NCBI RefSeq assembly: GCF_001653235.2
Contig: NC_035794.1
Coordinates: 3,038,001 to 3,102,000, forward strand
Direction of reading: 5' to 3'
Length of the DNA stretch: 64,000 nucleotides
From: Pochonia chlamydosporia 170
Taxonomy: Eukaryota > Ascomycota > Sordariomycetes > Hypocreales > Clavicipitaceae
The translations under genes were made by a program, and so were the position numbers. The notes below the pieces were generated by a model. That model was given only the letters and a program-made list of their open reading frames with translations, was not told where the DNA came from and ran no database searches. Positions 12,818 through 22,995 of this stretch are shown one piece after another. The stretch's first letter is position 1; each line of letters begins with the position of its first letter.

Positions 12818-12930
12818 CACCATCGTCGTCGTTGTCGTTGTCGTCGTCGTCGTCGTCGTCGGGGTCGTCGTGGCGATGATGATGGTGGTGGTGGTGGTGG
12901 TGGTGGTGGTGGTGGTCATCGTCGTTGTCG
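12818..12930. repeat. Trinucleotide microsatellite (GTC/GTG)n
   Basis: About 110 bp of almost uninterrupted GTC then GTG triplets on the plus strand. On the minus strand it reads poly-Thr in the frame of the microexon gene and poly-Asp/His in a neighbouring frame. It sits directly before the ATG cluster of that gene, so the true start may move with repeat length. Confidence 0.9.
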
Positions 12931-14427
12931 AGGAGTCTGCTCGAGGTTACTGCTCTTGGACGCGCCTGTAAAGTCGATCCTTCCGCTGCCTGAAGCGAAG
13001 GAATCTCTTTCCCTCTTTTGCCTTTCTGTTCACTTTCCTCTCCCTTTCTGGCTCGTGCCATCTTGTTTTACAACACGGGTCAAGAGCCCAGACGTTTTTA
13101 AGGCATAACGACAGAGAAATCGTCTATCACTAGATTATCCCCTTCTTACTAGGTTATCCGTCCTTATGGTAGGGTCGCCACAGCAAGACGTTATAAGCTT
13201 TTATAAGACCATCCATCTTTTTGTCTTCTTCACTGTATGTAGTCTTTTTAGAATAGGGGGGATCCTAAAGCCGAATAGGTCTTCCCCTTCATCATGGTCA
13301 TTCAATTTAGCAGAATATTTCGCGGTGTCTTTCTTCCCTAATTCCTTCTCTCCTTCGTTCTTTCCTTTCTGTCTTTCTTCTTTCTTCTTTATTTCTTACA
13401 AGTTAAAGACAGCCCCACAGCCGCCGTCTCAAAACACCAGACTGCAGTTCCTCTCACCTCGATCAATTGATGTCCCCATCTCCTCCTACCGCTTCCAGTA
13501 TCCAATTATTTCCTTCAATCTGATGGACCGATTGTCCCACTTGACCTTTTCGGATAGTGCATTGTAGTCCAAAATACTTGAATGGAAAGATGTACTGTTA
13601 ACAGCAAAGTCAATCCAAGGAACCTTGACATTTGCGCGCTGTAGTTGTACGTACCCGTCTACCAGGGCAGTAAAGATCATTAAAACTTTACAAAGCAGGG
13701 TTATGCACCAAGAACCCTCGCTTTAAGCCATCAAAAATGGAATTAACATGAAAGTTTGCACATCGTTTTGCCCGTAGATTGACTCAGAGTCTCTCTTTAG
13801 GGAGTCGTCAAGAAAACTTGCACGAAAATTTAAACTCGTCAATCTGATGGCTGATACTTCTTATGCCTCCCTTTTTAGGTCTCTCTGTATACACACGCCC
13901 AAGCTGTTTGATATGCTACCTTGGATGCTTAAAGCATCAATTGATGTATCTTTTGATCAGAATTTAACAGTTTACTTACCTTTATTAGGGACAGAACATT
14001 GGAGCTGAGTGACTAAAATCACGGTTCTCGGTGCTTTCCAAACAAACAGAGAGGAAATATTAAAGTTTTGGGTTCTGGAAAACATACTCCGTTTCCCAAA
14101 GTCTGTAAGCTACCATGTTCAGATGTCTGGTATGAGAGACGACCGCTTCTCAAAGCGAATTTTTTGCCTCTGCACTTTAAAACCTTCCCGCACTTGGATA
14201 GCCTCTAAGCTATTAGCGCGAGCAAAAACCTAGTTGTTGCGGCCTGCCCCGGCCATTCAGAGGGCTTGCTACAGACCATCAAACTATATCCAGCTATCGG
14301 TGCATCCTTGAGTTTGCGTCAATACTTTAGTGTCTGGCCCTGTGCTTCTCAATTCTGTGCTGCTGTCCGTAATCGACGCAAGGTAGGACAAGTCTTCATC
14401 ATTCAACATACATCTTTTACGTTTTTG
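12931..14427. other. Intergenic, no gene seen
   Basis: About 1.5 kb. Short frames only. Pyrimidine-rich around 13320-13390 and AT-rich around 13700-14100. A 122-aa minus-strand frame (13061-12693) is dominated by the microsatellite and is not called. Confidence 0.5.
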
Positions 14428-15411
14428 TTAAATAATATCCTTGACAACATCATCCCGATAGTCAGTCTTCCTCGCATTCTCCTCCATCTGAGCAAGTCGC
14501 AACTTCCGCTTCTTCTGCTCCCTACGACGATACAAGAACACCCCAATGGCTACCAAACCTGCTGCTCCAACGATTGAGCCTACGATAATACCCGCCAAGG
14601 CGTTGGCTTTGAGTCCCGAGCTGCCAGAGCTGCCACTAGCTGGTGTACCAGAGTTATTATCTTTGCCAGCAGCCGCCTTCTTGTCGTCCTCCCCAGGCTC
14701 CGTAGCGTTGAAGCAGGGGATTCGGGTTTTGAAGTCCACGGCATTCACGTAGGTGATGTCGGCACAGGCGTAGAATGTCTGATTGTGCGGAGCATCCCAG
14801 TCTGCCTTGTAAATAATTTGGATGGTTGCATTGCTGCCTGAAGTCAACCGTGAAGGGGCGTCAGGAATATGTACGCATGTGTGGCCAGGGTTTAAGTCGT
14901 TGATATCAGTTGTTTCAACAACCGTCGTGAAGTCCGTATTCGTTTGCGGATCTGCACTTCTTTGTTAGCGGCCTCCTCGTCGAGGTCATGTGGAGCTATG
15001 CAAATTGACAAAAGATCTCCGAGGCAGAGATATTACGCACCGTTGGAGTATGAGATGCTAATTTTGCTGTTGTAGTAATCATCTTGTGCTACAAGAGCCA
15101 CCGCACCGCCGGCTAACAAGTATGTATGTTAGCAAATACTGATAAGCCCAACAACGACCATACGTATTGCAAAAAGACTTACTAAGGGGAAACTTTGTCC
15201 TGTTCCCAGCCGCTGAGCGAGAACCACAAGGTGCCTGGTTGTCCATGTCTCCTGACCAAACTCTGTCCGGCGGCCACATGAAGGCAGCAGGGCCCATGTC
15301 ATCGTCCTTTACGCTGGCGGTTGATGGGTTGGTAGGCTTCGGCTCACTCTGGGCTTTGGCAACCGAGGCCAAGGTCAAGCCAAGGCCAATAGCGATCCTG
15401 AGCAACTGCAT
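14428..15411 (-). CDS. X325/BIM1-like secreted domain with C-terminal membrane anchor
   Basis: Three exons (15411-15183, 15112-15041, 14951-14428) join in phase to 274 aa. Residues 1-20 are a signal peptide (MQLLRIAIGLGLTLASVAKA). The ectodomain carries MGPAAFMWPPDRVW and a Cys-containing APCGS, then a beta-rich segment with paired Cys (GHTCVHIP, FYACADITYV) and an N-glycosylation sequon. This is the layout of the fungal X325 / copper acquisition factor BIM1-like family, related in fold to LPMOs. A Gly/Ser linker follows, then one transmembrane helix (about 218-241) with RRREQKKRK on the cytosolic side and a short tail. The likely site is the plasma membrane facing the wall. The residue expected after signal cleavage is not His, so the family's copper site may be absent or different. 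Function is inferred from family only. Confidence 0.75.
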
Positions 15412-16757
15412 ATTGCCTTGATGGCCAACGAGAACTGTAAACGTAAATGATACAGTATGCTATTACCGGCGAAGATCAAAAACTTATCACCAGTTCGGGC
15501 CCATTCGCCATTTAAGTAGTCTGCCCTTCTTCAGGACTTTCCGAATACCGCTTCCAACCCGTAGACCCAGTCGGCTTGTGACATCTCGGACCTAAGGGTG
15601 GCGTCCGAGAAACAGCTCGCTTACGACTTGGCGGAGTGACATGTAAGAATGAATTTCTAACGCACTGCTCCGAATCGGTCAGTACCAAGACAGACTGGGT
15701 GGTATGGTATTTACTCTGTCGTACGACCAGTAGGGTAGTTCATGGCCCGTCGGGCTTAAAGGCCGAATAAGTCTTGATGCAGCAAAGACTGTTAGTGGGG
15801 TTTGTTCTGTCATGTATTGAAACTTATATTCAACCTTGTGACTAGATTTATGCATTATTTGCTTGGCGTGCCAGGAATATGATGGGTCTTCGGAGGTATG
15901 GGTGGGCTGATTTCATGGCCGTCGGATCAGATAAGATCCTGTCACAGTGTTGGTTGCGGCAAGGGCTGCCAGTTCAAGGAAGAAGGGATCCCTGCTGGTG
16001 TAAATGGGGAAAATATCATCTCTTCAACCGTGAGATGGACCTTTCCATCCGGTGTCCTGTGGAGTGTATCCACTGCGATTCTTGGTTCCATCCCATCCAT
16101 CGCCGACGCTCGCTCACTTACTTGCATGGTTCGTCTCGGATCAGATAAGATTGAGGCGGTTGATGGTCTCCACTTGCTGTTGTAAGAAATGTCATATACT
16201 GGAAGGATTCATATGCTCGTTGTGTCCGCGGAACTTTTGTCTCGTCGTTGGGGTCTCAACATCCGCAAGGGTCCGAGCCACAAGACCAATACAGAATGAA
16301 GCTGTGAAATGGATCCAATTGAAAGTAGACGGAAGAGAAGAGTGGAAGACTGTTACCACAGTTGCCATCGTGTAGCGCAATTACAGTCGTCAACGAGTTC
16401 TGGGATTCAGTAGCCTATTCAGATTCAGGGGAACCAGCCAACGGCACCAGGACAACAAGAATAACGCAACAGCCCCTTGTTGAATCCAGCCCATTGACGA
16501 CCAAGTTTCTATAAGACTTTGGGAGCAGGGTTGGAGAGATATCAGCGTAACTCCGAAAAACCGATTACCAGTTCGTCCCAGCTGTTCCTGGTACCTGCAT
16601 TCGCACATGTTTTGAAGATTGTCTATATAAATGGACATGCCGCAATCACACCAGTGTCTTACTCTCTCTTCGGCACCAGTTTCTTCATTCGTTGGAAAAC
16701 ACATCAGTCACTGCTTCTGCCCTTATCCTTCAAGATAATCGACATCTACTCCTTACA
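15412..16757. other. Intergenic between divergent genes
   Basis: About 1.35 kb separating the X325-like gene (minus) from the GPI-protein gene (plus), so it holds both promoters. No coding frame is supported. Confidence 0.5.
16624..16630 (+). promoter_or_regulatory. TATA-like box
   Basis: TATATAA lies about 130 bp before the ATG of the GPI-anchored protein gene at 16758, a plausible core-promoter distance for this group. Seen in sequence; function inferred. Confidence 0.4.
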
Positions 16758-17727
16758 ATGCATTCCGCTTCCGCAATCACTCTGCTGTCCGCTCTAAGCG
16801 TACTCGTCAACGCAGCTCCTGCGATTGACAAACGACAAGGCCCGGCAACCAGAACAATCACACAAAAGGCCCCATTCCAGGAACTCGAGAAGCTACCCGT
16901 TCTCCCCAACGGCGTTACGGTTGTGGACTTGAATATGTCTGAATATGCGTCTTTTGGCTATCCTGAAGACAGTGACCAGTTCAAATGCCACGGGACATGC
17001 GGTAAGAAGACCACTCTTATTATCAACTTGTTTTACTAATCATACTATAAATAGGTGCCGTCATTCGTATCGCCAATACTCCCGAAAAGTGTACCCATCC
17101 ATACGCTCAACCCTTTGTCAATTTCTGCTTCGGGCCCTGTCTTACCCTCAAGAACTTTAAGCCATACGGCCCTGCACAAAAGTTCAAAGACTCTTGCAAT
17201 CTTGTTGTAACTCAGCCTCGATCAAGCACTGTCGTTTCTACCACAAGCACCACTGCCGAAAGCCCTTCCGTATGTAAACTATTGAAAGCAATCGCATACC
17301 GAAACCCTCAACTAACGGACATAGGTAGAGCACGATCAGTACTAACACCGCCTCGCTGACTTCGACCGCCTCTGTTGCATATCCTACCGAGTCCCCAGCT
17401 TCAAGCGGACACTCTGCGTCCCCTTCTAAAACGTCATCTCTTCCCACTGGATCAGCAGCCGTACGCCCAAGCTCGCACCCGTCAGGTGTTGTCTCTGGAA
17501 CTGCAAGCGCTCCTACTGCAACAGGTACGATTGACTCTATTTCGCGTGAGAGCGTGATGATTGCTTCCATGCTTGCGCTGAGTTAGCTTGGGTTGATCAG
17601 ATGGCTAATTTAATATATAATAGGCACCCCGATTAGCACTGCGGTTGTCACTGCCGGTGCTGCTAATGCTTCCTTCAACGTTCTTGCTGCCATTACCGTC
17701 GCTACTCTTGCTATTATTATCTCCTAG
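16758..17727 (+). CDS. Secreted six-cysteine protein, probable GPI anchor
   Basis: Four exons (16758-17001, 17055-17269, 17329-17524, 17624-17727) join in phase to 252 aa. The N-terminal signal peptide (ALSVLVNAAPA) is followed by DKR, a Kex2-like site. The mature N-terminal half has six Cys (KCHGTC, KCTHP, FCFGPC, DSC). It is followed by about 90 residues rich in Ser, Thr and Pro, typical of O-glycosylated wall proteins. The C-terminus ends with a small-residue stretch (AGAAN) and a hydrophobic tail to the stop, as in GPI signals. The Cys spacing is not the eight-Cys CFEM pattern, and I cannot name the family. The third exon uses the second of two nearby AGs (exon start 17329); the first would give an immediate stop. 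Confidence 0.75.
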
Positions 17728-19144
17728 ACAACTGCCTCCGCTGCCAAAGATTAACAGTTGTGGCATATTTTGTGTCAGAAACAGCATCTCAAGTCTCGAT
17801 ATGTGCCTCTTGTAGGGTAATAATAGGTCTTCTGGAGATATTCTGTCCACATTAATTTCATTCATGATGCAATAATACTTATTTACCATATAAATTTAAA
17901 TCAATATCTGACGTTTAGCTCTTGCCTAAAGCACACGGCAAGACAAAAACGTCCTTGCAACTGCAGGATTCAAGTAGCTGCGGAACTGGCTGTGGAACTT
18001 GCATCAGCTTCTAGAATAAAATGTCGTGGCTGCGAATGGATGAAACGGTGACTAGTAGCTGCGTTTCATGACAAGCCATGCCGGACAATTCTGCATCAAC
18101 ATCCTCCAGGCTTCCATTGAGGACTCAACTGACCGATCGAGTGACAGTTGATCACTATACCATTGGCTCGTGTACCAAAATGAAACAAAGTGAGGACGTG
18201 ATATATTGCGATATCTTGCTCTCCGAAATGCGCATTAATTGTTACTGATCACAGAGCTTTTGCGACTTCAAATTCAGCCTGGTAACGGTGCTGAACCTGT
18301 TTTGAAGTGAGTCAAGTCTCCTTGGGTCGCATGAGTTCAGGCAGGGCCTAGTGAAATCAGGCCACTCCTATTTATTGGGTTTCAATTTCTCCGGCAATTA
18401 CTAAAATATGTTTGGCAAACTAGGGTACCGGTATTTAGCTCAGCGATACCACATATCGCTTTGTTACGGGCGACCCTACAAACCCAGTTGTACCGTCTTT
18501 ATTTCCCACCGTGATGTAGCATGTCAGCATGAAGAGGTAATGTTCTTGAAAGTCCTGGAAAGACATACCGCACACATACATCTTCCAGCCTGAAAAGCAG
18601 TGGATTTCAATGCTGAAAGTTGACTTCGGAACCCATGCCCCAAACGGATCGAAAGCGTATAATATCATGGCCGAAACAGAGGCTCAGGAACTAATTCCTG
18701 CTACAGTAGTTATGTTTATGTTATTACGCCGTGCCTACCGCCAGATATTTACACAATTTCACTATGCAGATACAGCTGAACTGGTGGAAAGCAAACTGTT
18801 CACTGGCCGAGTTTCGGCCGAACAGCGGTGTTGTCGATCCTCAAGCTGCAATAATGTTGGTTGGATAGAATTTTGTCCATTTGAGGAACGTGTGGCTTGT
18901 TCAAGTTCAACTCAATCCCCACCTCGCAAGAGAATACCGAGACAGCATGATGGCAACCAGCATACGGCAGGGCCAAGAATTCTATATGTCATATTTCCCC
19001 GCATCAAAGCATCTCAAAAGCAGATCGATCGCGGATGTCCGGATGGATGTTGTAACGACCCCTCAATAGCATCCTTCTTAGCTTTGGACTCTTCCATCAT
19101 TCTCCCAGTTTCATTTCAGTAGTATCTCAGCACGGGAGTTCATC
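17728..19144. other. Intergenic, no supported gene
   Basis: About 1.4 kb. A 170-codon plus-strand frame at 18610-19122 has no motif, no hydrophobic pattern and no coding feel, and is not called. The 3' part must hold the promoter of the dehydrogenase gene. Confidence 0.5.
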
Positions 19145-20745
19145 ATGTCGTCGACAATGAAAGCCGTCAACTACAATGGCCCATTCAAGGTCAAGGTTCA
19201 AGATGTTGATATGCCCCGAATAGAGCACCCGGACGATATCATTCTCAAGGTGACAACTGTGAGTCAGTTCGACTTCAACCCAATTTCACTTCAATGCTGA
19301 TTATCGCAAAGGCCGCAATTTGTGGTTCAGACTTACAGTGGGCTATACACTCAAATAATACCGGCACTATGCATTTTGGAAAGGCTTACAATTCCTAGCA
19401 TGTATGAAGGCAGAACCGCCGCAGAGCAGGGCATCACCTTCGGTTTGTTACCCTATATTGCCACCAGTAACAACGAGCTAAGTATACCAACTAGGCCATG
19501 AAAACATGGGAATCGTGGAACAAATCGGCGAGGGAGTGACGCTACTGAAAAGGGGTGACCGAGTCGTCATTCCATTCAATGTCGCCGACGGCCGTTGCCG
19601 CAACTGTGAAGAGGGAAGAACCGCATTTTGCACTGGAGTAAACCCCGGATTTGCGGGTGGAGCCTACGGTTCGTCTGTTAAATGATCCTTTGCTCAAGGT
19701 ATTAAACTGAATCAGTTACTTTGACCAGGATATGTTGCTATGGGTCCATATCGTGGAGGTCAAGCGCAGTATCTTCGTGTTCCATATGCAGACTTCAACG
19801 CCCTTCAGCTGCCCCCTGGAAAAGAGCACGAATCCGACTTCATTCTACTTGCCGGTGAGTTCTTCATGATCCTCGGATTTGCTTCCATGCTAAAGCTGGG
19901 CTAGATATTTTTCCAACAGGTACGTTTTAACTTCTAAGCGAGTAGAAACTTTGTTCCTTACCAGAACAGGATGGCATGGTGTCGAACTTTCCGGCTTCAC
20001 CCCCGGAGAGAGTATTGCCGTGTTTGGCGCCGGGCCAGTGGGTTTGATGGCGGCGTATTCTGCCGTTCTTCGGGGAGCCTCCCGTGTATTTGTTGTAGAT
20101 CGCGTTCCCGAGCGACTGCAGGCAGCCGAGAAAATCGGTTGCATTCCTGTTGATTTTACCAAAGGTGATGCTGTTGACCAAATTATCAGTCTTAACGACG
20201 GCATGGTAGACCGATCTGTAGATGCTGTTGGTTATCAAGCAATGGATAGCGGCGGCTCTTCCGAACAGCCAAATGTTGTTCTTGAGAACATGATTCGGGT
20301 CACACGGGCATGTGGTGGATTAGGTATTCCAGGGCTCTATGTTCCTAGGTTCAGCTCCCCTACTCCCTACTCCAATTCCAAGGGCACAATCAGTTTCTAA
20401 TGCTGTGTAACAGCGATCCGGGCGCCCCCGACAGTGCTGCAGCAAAAGGAATGATTAGTTTGAGTTTCGGAAAGCTCTTTGAGAAGGTTGGTTTCATTTC
20501 CCAGCTTTTTGTCTTACCAGCTGCAAGTAACACATGATTAGGGCTTGAAACTGGCAACTGGCCAGTGTAACGTTAAAGCGTACAATCGTTACTTGAGAGA
20601 CTTGATTGTTGCTGGGAAAGCAAAACCTAGTTTCGTGGTTTCGCATGAGATCACTTTGGACGACGTTGAGACTGCATATGATAAGTTTGACAAGCGTGTT
20701 GAAGGTTACACAAAGGTTCTCATACACCCAAATGGGGAAGTATAA
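19145..20745 (+). CDS. Zinc-type alcohol dehydrogenase, glutathione-independent formaldehyde dehydrogenase-like
   Basis: NAD(P)-dependent MDR enzyme. Nine exons: 19145-19258, 19312-19337, 19399-19442, 19495-19668, 19729-19854, 19905-19919, 19970-20348, 20414-20486 and 20542-20745. They join in phase to 384 aa, the usual length. The catalytic-zinc region AAICGSDLHMYEGR is rebuilt across an intron, and GHENMG follows. The Rossmann motif is AVFGAGPVGLMA. The sixth exon is only 15 nt and supplies DIFPT, which is conserved in this family. At the structural-zinc site three Cys are seen (CRNCEEGRTAFC), while the first expected Cys position reads Asp (NVADGRC). No neighbour suggests a dedicated pathway. 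The substrate could be formaldehyde or another aldehyde or alcohol. Confidence 0.88.
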
Positions 20746-22240
20746 ACCAGTGCGCAGCTCTCAATGTTACACATCTCCTGTGTTCATAGTATCTCCACAG
20801 AATGTTTAGCATATATTAATCTATTGACATCATTAATCGGCGAAAGCGACACGGCGGGGCCGATCTATATAACCAAAATCTAATACGCTCAGTCCACATA
20901 TATTACTTTAAAACCATAAATGGTACAAATTCGGCCTCTCATGAACATCGACATACGAAATTGTAGCGACTAAGTCTTCTGGCCCTTCCGCAAATCGGTG
21001 TTGTTCGGGGGGTTTGCTGAAATCCACACTCAAATGCAAGTCCTATGTGATACACATATCAGGTCCCATACTTTCGTGATCTTTGTTGTCGCATTATTGT
21101 AGTAGGCTGGTCAAGACGCAACAAAAGATTCTCGTCTGACTCAGTATGGAAGTTCATGCGGGGGTTCATCCAGTGCCACATGACCATATAGCATTATTGT
21201 GACATTTACCACCCCAGAAAAAGCCTTATTTGTGTATGAGCCTGTCCTGCTTGGAGTTTGAGCGCATCGTGATACACAAAGCCGTCGATCACACATACCA
21301 TCGTGCCCACATGGCGGACAAGCCTTTCCCAGAAGATCAGGAAGGACGTTTGACAGCCCTACCACCTCAAACGTCAAAGAAGGCACAATTGAGGCTGAGT
21401 CAATCAGGCTAGCTGGCAAGGCACTCTTGACCCATCGTCACGAAGTCTCTTTTCGCCATTACGTTGCATGGTGCCTGGACTACTGCCAATCAAAAGTATG
21501 CAGCCTGCAGCACCATCCAAGTAGACCTGGATATCCCGCGGTAGACAGTCTATCGAGTAACGCATGCCTCTTCAGTTGACGCTCGGAAGTTTCACGCCTC
21601 CAGCGCGCATACCGCTCAAATCCTCCGCAATTCTACCTCTGTATCGCAGAACAAGCAGCAATCCTTGGATGGCAGGTCCTCTCTGGAACTCCGTTGGAAC
21701 AAATGATGACATATCAGATTATATTTTTGAAGTCTCTTGCTTCTCGGCTTCCGGGCCTACCACGATGGGGTTGGTTTTACCATGCTCAAAGATGGTTGAA
21801 GTTATCACGGAGAGCTTCCAACAGTTGTGCAAGTGAGAGGTTTTCCATTTCATTGGTTGGTTGTAAGCCGCGGAGATTTATTGAAAATGTCAGTCCGGGG
21901 GTATGGTAACTGCCGAACAGTGTTGCAGTACAACTTGACATAGACTTGTTGGCAAGGAATAACTTCTTTGTGTAATTGTGTACTTGCATTCTTTTCCGAA
22001 CCTGCATATCTCGGAAACAACGTTTGTTCCTAGCTGACTGCACGAAGGCTACGAAAGGTCCATCAATTTGAGACCAGTGTGTCCAGGTTTCAAATCCTTC
22101 GCAGGACAAGCTGTTCTAAGATAACAGTGTTCAAGGTAAACAAAATTTTATTCGACGTACATCAGCCACATGGCCCCCAAACCGGCCTCGAAATTCTTTG
22201 GAACAACAAGTGGCCGCCTCGAACACTGTGATCCTGTCCC
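20746..22240. other. Intergenic, no gene seen
   Basis: About 1.5 kb between the convergent dehydrogenase and bZIP genes. Only short motif-free frames. Confidence 0.5.
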
Positions 22241-22995
22241 CTACCAACTCGACGAGCGACCGATTCCATATCTCTCCGGCTCTAACTGTAGTACATTCAA
22301 TTCATATTTCGGCATGTCCTCAAGCTGAATACAAGGTAAACAAGATGCGTAGTTTTTTGCAAGAGACGCATAACTTGATGCCTCATATGGTGATGAAGGA
22401 GCACTACCGGTGATAGAGGGTCGCGAATCCGGAGAAGAGCTGTCGGCAACATTGGTGACATAATTGCTATACGGCGAAATCTCCGATGCATACACTGTTT
22501 CGTATGCAGAAGAGCTATAATTTTCAAAAGCCTCCGTACTCTGCTCCCGTAATGACCCGCTCAGGGTCATGTCGATGCGTGCTTGTAAATGAGATAACTC
22601 GGCGCTGAGAGCTGCATTGCGCCGCCGCAAATCCTCGACGGTGTCGTTTGATACAATCTCGCCTTGAAGCCTCTGTACTTCTTTTTCGAGCCAGGCTGTG
22701 TAGCATTTCCGTCTGGTTCTCAATGTTCTCTGAAACTCCCTGTCTCTCGCGCGTTTCCGCTCACGCTGCGAGGGCGTCATGTTAGAAAGTTGTTTGGAAG
22801 CTATCACAGAAAAGGTTCCCCCTGTTAGCAAATTCATAACATAGGCTTAGTTGTACAGTTTACAGGGGCTGAAATACCATTTGGCTTGGCCGAACTTGTT
22901 GCTCCCCGAGTATTGAATGATGATGACTGCAGCGGTGCGTCGACTTGCGCAACTCCAAACAACATTTGGGAATCTTTCGTAGTCATGGCTGGCAT
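22241..22995 (-). CDS. bZIP transcription factor
   Basis: Two exons (22995-22878 and 22821-22241) give a 235-aa protein from the first ATG, or 232 aa from the next in-frame ATG at 22986; an in-frame TAA lies just before. The basic region RERKRARDREFQRTLRTRRK belongs to the fungal RERKRAxDR class of bZIP-like factors. It is followed by a leucine-spaced helix (LEKEVQRLQGEI, then VEDLRRRNAALSAELSHLQARI) that would dimerise. The C-terminal half is Ser/Tyr-rich with no known domain. The family acts in the nucleus on promoters in stress, secondary metabolism or development. Targets cannot be deduced here: the nearest metabolic gene is the dehydrogenase downstream, and the PKS is 17 kb away. Confidence 0.82.

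Noticed and set aside
12693..13061. 122-codon minus-strand frame with Asp and His runs
   Set aside because: Its composition is produced by the trinucleotide microsatellite. It is out of frame with the microexon helix and has no domain.
12686..13108. 140-codon plus-strand frame rich in Arg, Gly and Asp
   Set aside because: Antisense reading of the same microsatellite.
13166..13567. 133-codon plus-strand frame
   Set aside because: Pyrimidine-tract translation with no motif or splice support.
18610..19122. 170-codon plus-strand frame
   Set aside because: No recognisable domain, signal or hydrophobic pattern; lies in a stop-rich intergenic stretch.
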